Origin: Pseudomonadota bacterium
GTDB lineage: Bacteria; Pseudomonadota; Alphaproteobacteria; UBA2136; UBA6156
Assembly: GCA_016125035.1 (NCBI GenBank)
Contig: WGMN01000001.1
Location: 322,427 to 386,426 of the forward strand
Length of the DNA: 64,000 nucleotides
Direction: 5' to 3'
The position numbers and the translations under genes are program-made. The notes below the pieces were generated by a model that was not told where the DNA came from, made no database searches, and worked only from the letters and a program-made list of their open reading frames with translations. Of the stretch, positions 21,976-31,251 are shown piece after piece (positions within the stretch are counted from its first letter, which is position 1; every line of letters begins with the position of its first letter).

Positions 21976-23574
21976 TTAGAGAGTCCAGCGGGCCTCGTAG
22001 CGTTCCGGCAGGTCATTCTCGATGAGGATGACGTCGCCCGCGACGCCGTTGGCGGCCAGCCACTGGCGGGCCTGCGCCAGGCCGGGCAGGGGGATGACCG
22101 AGGCGCCGGCGGTGGTGGCAGCGGCGACAAAGGTGGGGATGCGTTGGGGGGCGAGGGCCAGGATGACATCGGCGTGGGTGGCGGCGAGGGTGCCAAGCTT
22201 GGTGTGCTCTTCGTCATGCTTGGCGCCGAGTTCCACCATGCCCGGCGTGACCAAGATGCGGCGGCGCGGGGTTTTGCCGCTGGTGGCGATGAGGGAGAGA
22301 ATTTCCAGCGCGGAGGTGAAGCCGGTGGGGTTGGCGTTGTAGCTATCATCAATGATGGTGGTGCCGCCCTCGGTTTTAACGGTGAGGCGGTGGGGGGCGG
22401 CAGGAACCTGTGCCATGGCGGCGGCAAGTTGCTTTTTGGGCAGGCCGAGTTCCACCGCCACGGCAAAGGCCACCGCCAGGTTGCCCGCCTGGTGCATGCC
22501 AAAGAGCGGGGTTTGGAAGGAGGTCTTCTCGCCGTTATGAGTGAGGGTGAGCTTAAGGCCCTGGGCGGTTTGCTCGGCCGTGGTGAGGTGGGTATCGCCG
22601 GGGCGCAGGTCTGTTAGCGTGCGGCCGACCAGGCGGTAGCCGGTGGGGTTGGCGGCGACGCGGGGCTTCCATTGTTCGGGCGGGATGGCATCTATGTTGA
22701 TGACGCATTTGCCGCCCTGGGCGTGGGCGGCCTCGGCGATCTCGAATTTGGCGCGGGCGACGGTTTCCAGGGATTTGAAGCGCTCATAATGGGCTTCGCC
22801 CACCGCAGTGATGCAGGAGATGGCGGGCGGGGCGAGTTTGCACAGGCGGGCGATGCTGCCCGGGCCGTAGGCGCCCATCTCGGCCAGGAAATAGGTGTGC
22901 TGGGGTTGGAGGTTCTCGCGCAGCACGCGGGCGATGCCGAGTGGCGTGTTGACGCTGCCGGGGGTCATTAACGTGGGGGCGTGGGCGGAAAGCAGGTGGT
23001 TGAGGATGAACTTGGTGCTGGTCTTGCCGAACGAGCCGGTGAGCCCGATGGTGGTGGGCGCCAGGCGGGTGAGGATGATGGAGGCCTCTTTGAGGAAGCG
23101 GCGATTTTGCAGCTTTTGAATGGGCATGAGCACCCAGTTGGCCACCGCCAGGTAAACCGGCAGGATCTGGATGAAGGCGATGGTAAGCAGCAGCTGTGCC
23201 GGTGCGGGGAGGGTAACCCACATGAACACCGCGAGACCGCAGCAGGCGAAGAGGATGGCCAACAGCCAGATCTTTTTGGCGCGGGGGGTGAGGTTGAGCG
23301 GTTTTTTGCCGCCTTTGGTGGGGTTGGGCTCTTTATACGTGCGCAGGCCCAGCCACATGGCGGCGATGAGCGGCGCGGTGAGCGGCTGCATGAAGGCAAA
23401 GGGCAGCGCGATGAGGAGGCCCAGGGTGGCCCAGCGGTCAAACGCCCGCTTCTCGGCCCACCAGGTGAGCAGGCGGCGGGCGGTGTATTCCTCTTGCTGG
23501 AAGGGTTGCAGGTAGGTGCGCAGGCGCAGGGTGGTGAAAGCCAGCAGGGCAAGGACGAAGAGGAACGTTATCAT
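21976..23574 (-). CDS. Mur ligase family protein (MurF-like) with N-terminal transmembrane domain
   Basis: TTIGLTGSFGKTSTKFILNHLL, NTPLGIARVL, EMGAYGPGSIARL, IIDDSYNANPTGF; ~4 N-terminal hydrophobic helices. Confidence 0.88.
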   Translation of the reverse strand: MITFLFVLALLAFTTLRLRTYLQPFQQEEYTARRLLTWWAEKRAFDRWATLGLLIALPFAFMQPLTAPLIAAMWLGLRTYKEPNPTKGGKKPLNLTPRAKKIWLLAILFACCGLAVFMWVTLPAPAQLLLTIAFIQILPVYLAVANWVLMPIQKLQNRRFLKEASIILTRLAPTTIGLTGSFGKTSTKFILNHLLSAHAPTLMTPGSVNTPLGIARVLRENLQPQHTYFLAEMGAYGPGSIARLCKLAPPAISCITAVGEAHYERFKSLETVARAKFEIAEAAHAQGGKCVINIDAIPPEQWKPRVAANPTGYRLVGRTLTDLRPGDTHLTTAEQTAQGLKLTLTHNGEKTSFQTPLFGMHQAGNLAVAFAVAVELGLPKKQLAAAMAQVPAAPHRLTVKTEGGTTIIDDSYNANPTGFTSALEILSLIATSGKTPRRRILVTPGMVELGAKHDEEHTKLGTLAATHADVILALAPQRIPTFVAAATTAGASVIPLPGLAQARQWLAANGVAGDVILIENDLPERYEARWTL

Positions 23575-23644
23575 CCTCCTTTTATACAGGCAGAGTGGGG
23601 GGTTTGTCTTCAAGCCTATGGAGTTGAAGATTTGCTGCGCGTGC

Positions 23645-23705
23645 CATCCTCCTTTTTGGGGCCCCTGCGCCAAAAACTCGGCGCTGCGCAAAAAGGAAGA
23701 CGCCC
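23645..23705. repeat. Palindromic element (cctttttg...caaaaagg) upstream of MurF-like gene
   Basis: tcctttttggggcccctgcgccaaaaactcggcgctgcgcaaaaagga. Confidence 0.55.
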
Positions 23706-23751
23706 CCAAATAGCCAGGCTTCGCCACGCTTCAGGGCTTTGCCGCCCGGCC

Positions 23752-24546
23752 TTACTTAAGGCGTTGTTGCAGGAAGGCGCGCAGGTGTTTTTCTGCCAGC
23801 GTGCGGCCACCCTGGAGCAGCGAGTAGTGGGTTTGGTGCGGCAGCATGACCAGTTGCGCGCGGGGGAAGAGGTGCTTGAAGCGGTGGGCCACCGAGGGCG
23901 GAGTTTCGGTATCGGCCTCGCCATACACCAGCAGCACCGGGCTTTGGATGTGGCGGCACAGCGCGGTGACGTTATCGTTAACCACGCGGATGAAGGTGGG
24001 CTTCATCTCTGCCGAGACCGAGAGGTAGTCACGGCTGCCGAAGCGGCGACGCAGGGCGTTAAGCGTGCCCTCGCCGAGGAAGGGTTTGATGAGGTGGGCG
24101 AACTTCATCAGCAGGCGGATGTACTTGCGGCGCGCGGCCTCTTTGACCGTAAGCGCGCGCGGCACACCAGCGCCAGCCAGGCTGGCCAGCGCGGTGACCA
24201 TTTGCGGATTGGTGAATGCCGTATGCACCGCCACGCGAAAGCCCAGGCTGTGGCCGATGAGTACGGTGGGGCAGGGCGGCAGCGTGGCCAGCCAGGCGGT
24301 GAGCAGCGCGGCGTAATCCGCCGGGGCGTAGGCCGACGGCGGGGGCGGCGCCTCGCCATGGCCGGGGAGATCGACCAGCCAGGACTCGCCGCCGATATCG
24401 ATAAGGCTGTTAGCCAGCGGGCGGAAACTCTCGCGGCTTTGGCCCCAGCCGTGCAACCACACCAGGCGGATGGGCCCGGTGGCATCGGTGATGGGTTCGA
24501 CGCGCAACAGGGCGCCGGTATATTCAAAGCGTGCGGCTTGAGGCAT
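23752..24546 (-). CDS. Alpha/beta hydrolase
   Basis: RLVWLHGWGQSRESF, DLPGHGEAP, VLIGHSLGFRVAV (GHSLG), C-terminal Asp/His region. Confidence 0.88.
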   Translation of the reverse strand: MPQAARFEYTGALLRVEPITDATGPIRLVWLHGWGQSRESFRPLANSLIDIGGESWLVDLPGHGEAPPPPSAYAPADYAALLTAWLATLPPCPTVLIGHSLGFRVAVHTAFTNPQMVTALASLAGAGVPRALTVKEAARRKYIRLLMKFAHLIKPFLGEGTLNALRRRFGSRDYLSVSAEMKPTFIRVVNDNVTALCRHIQSPVLLVYGEADTETPPSVAHRFKHLFPRAQLVMLPHQTHYSLLQGGRTLAEKHLRAFLQQRLK

Positions 24547-24551
24547 ATTGA

Positions 24552-24580
24552 GTGATTAGTAATTAGTTATTAGTAATTAG
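24552..24580. repeat. Heptanucleotide tandem repeat TAATTAG (~4 units) in a divergent intergenic region
   Basis: tgattag-taattag-ttattag-taattag. Confidence 0.85.
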
Positions 24581-24606
24581 TCAAAGGGCAATGGAGGAGG
24601 GAAACG

Positions 24607-25818
24607 ATGGGCGAAAAACTGAAGGTTGCGGTGCTGGTGGGCGGGCTCTCTGCCGAGCATGATGTGAGCGTGTGCACCGGGCTTGAGGTTTTGCAGGCGC
24701 TGGACCCCGATAAATACGATGCCTTCCCCGTTTATGTGGGCCTGGACAACCAGTGGTGGGTGGGCGACAAGCTGCGCGATATTAAAACCTACATACCCGA
24801 CTTGGCCGCCAAGCGTGAGTTGACGCGCGTGAGCCTGAACGTGGGCGACGCCCGCAGCGGTGGCAGCTGCGTGCTGCGCGAAGTGGGTGCGCCGTTTTGG
24901 CGCAAGGGCAAGAGCTTTGCGGTGGACGTGGTATTGCCCGCCCTGCACGGCACCTGGGGAGAAGATGGCACTTTGCAAGGAGCCTTGACCGCCGTGGACG
25001 TGGCCTACACCGGGGGAGACACCGGCGCGATGGCCGCAGCGATGAACAAAAGCTGGACGATGATGCTGGCCAGCCTGGGCGGCGTGCCGGTGGTGCCGAG
25101 CCTGCTGGTGCGGCGCGGTGAAAACGTGGACATGAAGGAAGTGGCCAAGAAGCTGGGAAAATTCCCCCTGTTTGTGAAGCCGAACTTTTTGGGCAGCAGC
25201 ATTGGCGCCCGCGTGGTGAAGGACGAAGACGAGCTGCAGGCCGGGCTGGCGGATGTGTTCCGCCTGGATACCATGGCGTTGATCCAGAAATGCGTGCCCA
25301 ACCTGGTGGAGTACAATCTTGCGGTACGGCGCCTGCCTAACGGCGAGATTGTGACCAGTGCCATTGAGAGGCCGTTGCGCAAAGGCGAGATTTTGAGCTT
25401 TGCTGATAAATACGCCGGCAGTGGGGCCAACAAGCTGGGGAATAAAGTGAAGCCCGGTGCCGTTGAGGGTGGGGGCATGGCCTTTATGGACCGGGTGCTG
25501 AACCCGCCGGAGTTGAGCAAGAAAGACGATGGGCAAATACGTGCCTGGGCGCACGAAGTGTTTGATGTGTTGAACATGGCCGGCACGCCGCGGCTGGACT
25601 TTATGTGCGATGGCAAGACCGGGGAAATCTGGTTTAATGAAATCAACCCGATACCGGGCGGTATCTCTTACTTTTTGTGGGAGGCGGCCGAGCCGCGGCT
25701 GGGCTTTAGCGAACTGCTGGAGGGGATGATCGACGAGGCCCTGCGCCGCGCCAAGACCCGCGGACGCACGGTGGACCCGGTGGGCAGTGGGAGTGCGATT
25801 TTTCATAAGCGGGGGTAA
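24607..25818 (+). CDS. D-alanine--D-alanine ligase family (ATP-grasp)
   Basis: VLVGGLSAEHDVSVCTG, PALHGTWGEDGTLQG, FVKPNFLGSSIGARVVKDEDEL, FNEINPIPG. Confidence 0.9.
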   Translation: MGEKLKVAVLVGGLSAEHDVSVCTGLEVLQALDPDKYDAFPVYVGLDNQWWVGDKLRDIKTYIPDLAAKRELTRVSLNVGDARSGGSCVLREVGAPFWRKGKSFAVDVVLPALHGTWGEDGTLQGALTAVDVAYTGGDTGAMAAAMNKSWTMMLASLGGVPVVPSLLVRRGENVDMKEVAKKLGKFPLFVKPNFLGSSIGARVVKDEDELQAGLADVFRLDTMALIQKCVPNLVEYNLAVRRLPNGEIVTSAIERPLRKGEILSFADKYAGSGANKLGNKVKPGAVEGGGMAFMDRVLNPPELSKKDDGQIRAWAHEVFDVLNMAGTPRLDFMCDGKTGEIWFNEINPIPGGISYFLWEAAEPRLGFSELLEGMIDEALRRAKTRGRTVDPVGSGSAIFHKRG

Positions 25819-25823
25819 GGCCG

Positions 25824-25879
25824 TAACCCGTAACCCGTAACCCGTAACCCGTAACCCGTAACCCGTAACCCGTAACCCG
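25824..25879. repeat. TAACCCG x8 perfect heptanucleotide array
   Basis: Eight consecutive taacccg units; two inverted units (cgggttacgggttacg) at 25935-25950. Confidence 0.97.
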
Positions 25880-25954
25880 TGGAAGGGTTGGGGTGGGTTG
25901 GAGATGTCAAGTTATAGCTGTTATCTTTCCCCCACGGGTTACGGGTTACGATTT

Positions 25955-27256
25955 TTAGAAGTAGCGCAGCATGATGTAGATGTGGCTGATGGCCAGCGAC
26001 AGCGCCGTGAACGGCACGCCGACCTTAAGGAACTCTACAAAGCCAATGCTGAGTTTGTGACGGCTGGCCAGCCCGGCCACCACCAGGTTGGCTGAAGCCC
26101 CCACCAGCGAGCCGTTGCCGCCCAGGCAGGCGCCGGCGGCAAGCGCCCACCACAAAGGCTCGATGGCCTGGTCGCCACCGAAGGTGGGGGCCATGGTGTG
26201 GACGATGGGGATCATGGTGGCGACGAAGGGGATGTTATCGACAATGGCGGAGAGCACCGCGCTGCCCCACAAAATGACCATGGCGGTGGCGTGCATGTTG
26301 GGCCCGGTGAGCGCCAGCATGTGTTGGGCAAGGATGGTGATGGCGCCGGTGGCCACCAGCCCGTGCACCAGCACGAACAGGCCGACGAAGAATAACAGGG
26401 TGACCCACTCCGCCTCGGCCACAGCGGTTTGCACGCGGTGGTGCTGGGCCTCGGAGCTATGGTTGTAGGTGGAGAGCAGCAGCAACAGCACCGCGCCGCC
26501 CATGGCGATGGAGGCGGGTTCCAGCCCATGCAGCGCGTGGGTGAGAAAGGCCGCCATGACAATGGCCAGCACAATAAGGCAGTGGGTGAGCAGGATGGGG
26601 TTTTTCAGCTCGGCGGCGGCGGTGCTGTTCATGATCGCTTTGCGGGCGGCAGCGGTGGCATGAAAGTCTTTGCGGTAAACCACCAGCAACAATGCCAGGG
26701 TGACCACCAGGATGATGAGCGAGAGCGGGGCAAGGTTATCCAGGAACGCATTGAACGGCAGGTGGGCGGCAGAGCCTATCATGATATTGGGAGGGTCACC
26801 CACCAAGGTGGCGGTGCCGCCGATGTTGGAGGTGAGGATGATGGTGATGAGGAACGGCCAGGGGCGGACCTTAAGGCGCTCGGTAAGGGCAAAGGCCATG
26901 GGGGTGAGCATCATCACCGTGGTGACGTTATCGAGCATGGCCGAGCACAGTGCGGTGACCGTGCCGAACATCAGCATCAGCCCCGCCGGGTGCGCCTTGA
27001 CCAGGTGTGCAGACTTAAGCGCGACGTATTGGAACAGGCCGGTCTCTTTAGTAACGGTGACGATGACCATCATGCCCAGCAGCAGGCCGATGGTGTTGAA
27101 ATCGATAGCCTCGATGGCCTCATGCTGGGTGAGTACGCCAAAGACGATAAGCAGCCCGGCGCCGAGCATGGCGATGAGCGCGCGGTTGAGCCTCTCTGAT
27201 AAAATGAGGGCGTAGGAGGCGAGGAAGATGCTGGTGGCGAGGGCGAGGGAGTTCAT
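25955..27256 (-). CDS. ArsB/NhaD-family ion transporter
   Basis: Multi-TM; TSNIGGTATLVGDPPNIMIGSAA, AIVDNIPFVATMIPI, ACLGGNGSLVGASANLVV. Confidence 0.9.
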   Translation of the reverse strand: MNSLALATSIFLASYALILSERLNRALIAMLGAGLLIVFGVLTQHEAIEAIDFNTIGLLLGMMVIVTVTKETGLFQYVALKSAHLVKAHPAGLMLMFGTVTALCSAMLDNVTTVMMLTPMAFALTERLKVRPWPFLITIILTSNIGGTATLVGDPPNIMIGSAAHLPFNAFLDNLAPLSLIILVVTLALLLVVYRKDFHATAAARKAIMNSTAAAELKNPILLTHCLIVLAIVMAAFLTHALHGLEPASIAMGGAVLLLLLSTYNHSSEAQHHRVQTAVAEAEWVTLLFFVGLFVLVHGLVATGAITILAQHMLALTGPNMHATAMVILWGSAVLSAIVDNIPFVATMIPIVHTMAPTFGGDQAIEPLWWALAAGACLGGNGSLVGASANLVVAGLASRHKLSIGFVEFLKVGVPFTALSLAISHIYIMLRYF

Positions 27257-27391
27257 GCCCGGCATTGTGCGGGGCGGGAGTGGGGGCGGCAAGCAACCAC
27301 GTGGCGGTTGGGCGACAGACTGTGGCGCAAAAGCGGTGGGTTAGCCCACATGGGAGGTGTGCGCCGGAGTGGGCGCGCTTAAGATGGCCGC

Positions 27392-27604
27392 ATGAGTGTT
27401 TCCAATTGCAGCGCCGCCGGAGCGGACGCCACCACCCAAGCCATTACCGGCGCGGTGCAGCGCAAAGACAAAACCACCGGCGAGACCGTGCCCGCGACCG
27501 TGCGGCCCAACGGTGCAGACCCCGACAGCGTGCAGACCGTGCAAGGCACGGCAAGTTTGAACAGCGCCGCCCTGGCGGCGTTGCTGAGCTTTAACAGCAA
27601 CTAA
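27392..27604 (+). CDS. Hypothetical 70-aa protein
   Basis: Open frame between convergent and divergent neighbours; weak evidence only. Confidence 0.35.
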   Translation: MSVSNCSAAGADATTQAITGAVQRKDKTTGETVPATVRPNGADPDSVQTVQGTASLNSAALAALLSFNSN

Positions 27605-27617
27605 ACAGATTGGGCGC

Positions 27618-28292
27618 TTAGCGCCAGGCGAGGCCGGCGGCGAGCAGGGGACCGCCTTCTCCCTTTTGCACCAGCACGGCGAGGCCGTCTTCCGCGAAAG
27701 GCTGGATGGGCAGGACAGTGGAGGAGGGATCGGGGTAGGCGACCACGCGGCGGACAATGTTGCTGTGGTTGAGTGTGCGGTCGGCGTTCTCGCCACGGGT
27801 GACCTGGGTTTGGCCGGTGCGCTGGAGGTACATGAGCCAGACGGTGGCGCCTTCAGGTACTTCATCTGGCAGGGTGATGAGGCCAGTGCCCAGGGTGATG
27901 GTGACCGGAGCAACGGCGGGGGCGTTCTCCACGGCCTCCAGCACGTTGCGGTAGTCGGACCCGGTGACCGACTTTTGGCCCTGGATGACCATTTGCGGGG
28001 TGAAGGCGTTGGACAGGCCAAGGGGAAACTTGTAGGCCTCCTGCCGGTCGGTGAAGGAGGGGGAGGCGTAGGGGTCGGTCCAGCCGAACTGGTCCCAGTA
28101 GGTGACGTGCTCGGACAAGGCAATGTTGCCGGGCTGGGTGGCCAGCGCGGCAAGCAGGGCGTCGGCAGGCGGGCAGGAGGAGCAGCCCTCGGAGGTGAAG
28201 AGCTCTACCACCACGGGGTTGGCGGCACTGTGGGTTTGCGCCTGGGCGGTGGCGCAAAGCAACAGGGCACAAAGGGTGAGGGGGGTGCGCAT
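27618..28292 (-). CDS. DUF1223 secreted thioredoxin-fold-like protein
   Basis: Signal peptide; VVELFTSEGCSSCPPADALLAALA, HVTYWDQFGWTDPY, TPQMVIQG. Confidence 0.88.
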   Translation of the reverse strand: MRTPLTLCALLLCATAQAQTHSAANPVVVELFTSEGCSSCPPADALLAALATQPGNIALSEHVTYWDQFGWTDPYASPSFTDRQEAYKFPLGLSNAFTPQMVIQGQKSVTGSDYRNVLEAVENAPAVAPVTITLGTGLITLPDEVPEGATVWLMYLQRTGQTQVTRGENADRTLNHSNIVRRVVAYPDPSSTVLPIQPFAEDGLAVLVQKGEGGPLLAAGLAWR

Positions 28293-28446
28293 TCGGGTAG
28301 TTTAGCGGCGGTGGCAGGGCGGGGCCAGTGATTATGGGCTTGTTGGGGTGGGGGGTGTGGTTTTGGGGTGCGGGGGGAAGGTTTGGGGCCGGAGGGTGAT
28401 GGGTATGTCCGGAGGGAAAAATTAGGCGTTTGTATTCTTGTAAGGT

Positions 28447-28862
28447 TTTTAGACTACTTACCTTGATAGAGAGGAAAGACCAATATAGATTCTCTAAGGG
28501 AGGCCTCTCGTACAGGTGAGTGGACGAATTGGTGTGTTTTCTTTCTCGATGCGTTAGCCGAACAGGCCGTAAGAAACTTGAAAATGTCGGAAGAAATTCA
28601 AGCCCTTTACAGAGAGATGGAAGAACGGTTCAGAGAGGTGCTTGCTTCACAATGGAGCCATAAAGCGTTGGATTTTGTTTTCACGAACCCTATTTTTAGA
28701 AATAGTAAGTTCACAGGTAGTAGTGGAATTCCTTCAGCTACAGCGGCTAGGTTTACTCGAGTCTTGGTCGAGAAAGAGCTTTTAACTGTTCAAGAGGTGG
28801 CGTCGGGACAACGCTCAGCATCTTTTAGGTTTGAGCCCCTTATGAAGATAGTCCGCGTGTAA
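28447..28862 (+). pseudogene. Fic-family protein C-terminal remnant, frameshifted
   Basis: IERKDQYR in one frame, then TGEWTNWCVFFLDALAEQAVRNLKMSEEIQALYREMEE...NPIFRNSKFTGSSGIPSATAARFTRVLVEKELL in the next; matches the C-terminal region of Fic proteins; no Fic core upstream. Confidence 0.75.
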
Positions 28863-30689
28863 TTAGTCCCCGAGTTTGAGGGCGGCGAGGAAGGCTTCTT
28901 GGGGGATCTCGACGTTGCCCATGGACTTCATGCGCTTTTTGCCCTTCTTTTGCTTGTCGAGGAGCTTGCGCTTGCGGGAGACGTCGCCGCCGTAGCATTT
29001 GGCGGTGACGTCTTTGCGCACCGGCTTGACGGTTTCACGTGCGATGATCTTGCCGCCGATGGCGGCTTGCAGGGCCACTTCGAAGAGCTGCCTGGGGATG
29101 AGCTCCTTCATTTTAGAGAGCAGGGCGCGGCCACGTTGCTCGGCAAAGGCGCGGTGGACCACCATGGTGAAGGCGTCGACCGGCTCGGCGTTGATGAGGA
29201 TGTTGACCTTGACCAGGTCGCCGCCCTCGAAGCCGTCGGCCTGGTAATCGAAGCTGGCGTAGCCGCGGGTGAGGGATTTGAGCCTGTCGTTAAAATCCAG
29301 CACCACCTCGTTGAGCGGCAAGCGGTAGGAGAGCATGGCGCGATTTCCCTGCCATTGCAGGCCGGTTTGCACGCCGCGTTTCTCCTGGCACAAAGTGATG
29401 ACGGATCCCAAGTACTCCTCGGGCACCAGGATGGTGGCCTTGATGTAGGGTTCCAGCATTTCGGCGATCTGCGAAGGGTCGGGCAGGTCGGCCGGTTTTT
29501 CCACGTCGATGAGTTCGCCAGTGGTGCGGCGCACCTGGTAGACCACGTTGGGGGCGGTGGTGACCAGGTCGAGGTCGTACTCGCGTTCCAGGCGGGTTTG
29601 GATGATGTCCATATGCAGCAGGCCCAAGAACCCGCAGCGGAAACCGTGGCCGAGCGCAGGCGAGTGCTCGGAGATATAAGTGAACGAGGTATCGTTGACG
29701 CGGAGTTTGGCCAGCGCGTCCTTGAGTTTTTCATAGTCATCGCCCTCGGTGGGGTAGAGGCCGCAGAAAACCATCGGCTGGACGGTTTTAAAGCCGGGCA
29801 GGGCTTTGATGAGGCCCTGGGAGGCGGCGGTGTGGTCGGCAATGGTATCGCCAACCTGGGCGTCGGCGACTTCCTTCATGGCGCAGGTGAAGACGCCGAC
29901 CTCGCCCGCATAGAGGGTTTCTACATTGCGGAAGCGTTGGGCTTCTTGCGGGTGGAGCACGCCGACCCTATCCACAATGTACGTGCGGTCGGCGTTCATC
30001 AGCTTGATTTTGCTGCCGCGGGTGAGCGTGCCGTTGTACAGGCGGATGAGCACAACGACGCCGAGGTAGTTATCGTACCAGGCATCTACCAGCAGGCCCT
30101 TGGTGGGGGCGGTGGCATCGCCGGTGGGGGCGGGGATTTTGTGGACGATGGCCTCGAGGATATCGGTGATGCCAAGGCCGGTTTTGGCACTGGCGGCGAT
30201 GGCGTCATCTGCCGGCAGGCCGACGAGTTCCTCGATTTGCTTTTTGACCTTCTCCGGCTCGGCTGAGGGGAGGTCTATCTTGTTGAGAACGGGAATGATT
30301 TCCAGGTTGTTATCTATTGCGGTGTAGACGTTGGCGAGGGTTTGGGCCTCTACCCCCTGGGCGGCGTCGACCACCAGGAGCGCGCCTTCGCATGCCGCCA
30401 GCGAACGCGAGACCTCGTAGGCAAAATCCACGTGGCCGGGGGTATCGATAAAGTTCATCTGGTAGGTGGTGCCATCCTTGGCCTTGTAGTGCATGCGGGT
30501 GGCGTTGGCTTTGATGGTAATGCCGCGCTCACGCTCGATTTCCATGGTATCCATCATTTGGTCTTTGGCGGTGCGTTTATCGATCGCGCCGGTGAACTCC
30601 AGCAGCCTGTCGGCCAGTGTGGATTTGCCGTGATCGATGTGCGCAATGATGCTGAAGTTGCGGATATGAGTGAGTTTTTGCGCGGACAT
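28863..30689 (-). CDS. lepA: Elongation factor 4 (LepA)
   Basis: [47 protein letters not shown], LepA C-terminal domain. Confidence 0.98.
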   Translation of the reverse strand: MSAQKLTHIRNFSIIAHIDHGKSTLADRLLEFTGAIDKRTAKDQMMDTMEIERERGITIKANATRMHYKAKDGTTYQMNFIDTPGHVDFAYEVSRSLAACEGALLVVDAAQGVEAQTLANVYTAIDNNLEIIPVLNKIDLPSAEPEKVKKQIEELVGLPADDAIAASAKTGLGITDILEAIVHKIPAPTGDATAPTKGLLVDAWYDNYLGVVVLIRLYNGTLTRGSKIKLMNADRTYIVDRVGVLHPQEAQRFRNVETLYAGEVGVFTCAMKEVADAQVGDTIADHTAASQGLIKALPGFKTVQPMVFCGLYPTEGDDYEKLKDALAKLRVNDTSFTYISEHSPALGHGFRCGFLGLLHMDIIQTRLEREYDLDLVTTAPNVVYQVRRTTGELIDVEKPADLPDPSQIAEMLEPYIKATILVPEEYLGSVITLCQEKRGVQTGLQWQGNRAMLSYRLPLNEVVLDFNDRLKSLTRGYASFDYQADGFEGGDLVKVNILINAEPVDAFTMVVHRAFAEQRGRALLSKMKELIPRQLFEVALQAAIGGKIIARETVKPVRKDVTAKCYGGDVSRKRKLLDKQKKGKKRMKSMGNVEIPQEAFLAALKLGD

Positions 30690-31251
30690 AGAGGGCTTGT
30701 AGCAGAGATTTTGGGCAAAATGAAGGGCCGCCCGCGTGTGCGGGCGGCCATCGGCAATGAGATTCGCCGTTAAACCGCGGCGATAAGATAGCGAAACACC
30801 GCCTTATGCCACTCCTCGAAGGTTATGTTATACAGCCTTCTTGCAGGGCAAACGTCATGTTCTCGAAGAACTCGCGCGGCATGTGGGGGTTCCCTCCCAG
30901 GGAAGGTCTAGGGTTTTCTATGAATAAACGCAAAACGAGAGGCGCGGGATTTACGCCGGTTGGGCGCCCTTGGCAAGCGGAAACCGCCACCCCCAGGGGC
31001 GGCGGTGCCGGTATCGCGCGATGCACCCCGCGCGGTCTGTCGACTGACCTTGGGGTGGGGCAGGGCAAGCCCTTGCCACAAAAGGGAAAAAAGGTCGGTC
31101 TGCCTTGGCCACGGACTCCTCCCCAATGGTTGGACGACCCCCAGCACGCGCACACAAGATTGGCCAACGGGTGTACGCGGGCAGGGGGGGCATCGCAACC
31201 CCCGTGGGGAAAGATTTGGCGGCGGTGCGGATTTTCTGCTACACCAGAGCC

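Noticed and set aside
25824-25879. Telomere-like interpretation of TAACCCG repeats
   Set aside because: Same period-7 behaviour as unrelated units elsewhere in the window, internal to the chromosome and short; no hint of a linear end.
28899-30266. 455-aa + strand ORF
   Set aside because: Entirely antisense to lepA, which is unambiguous.
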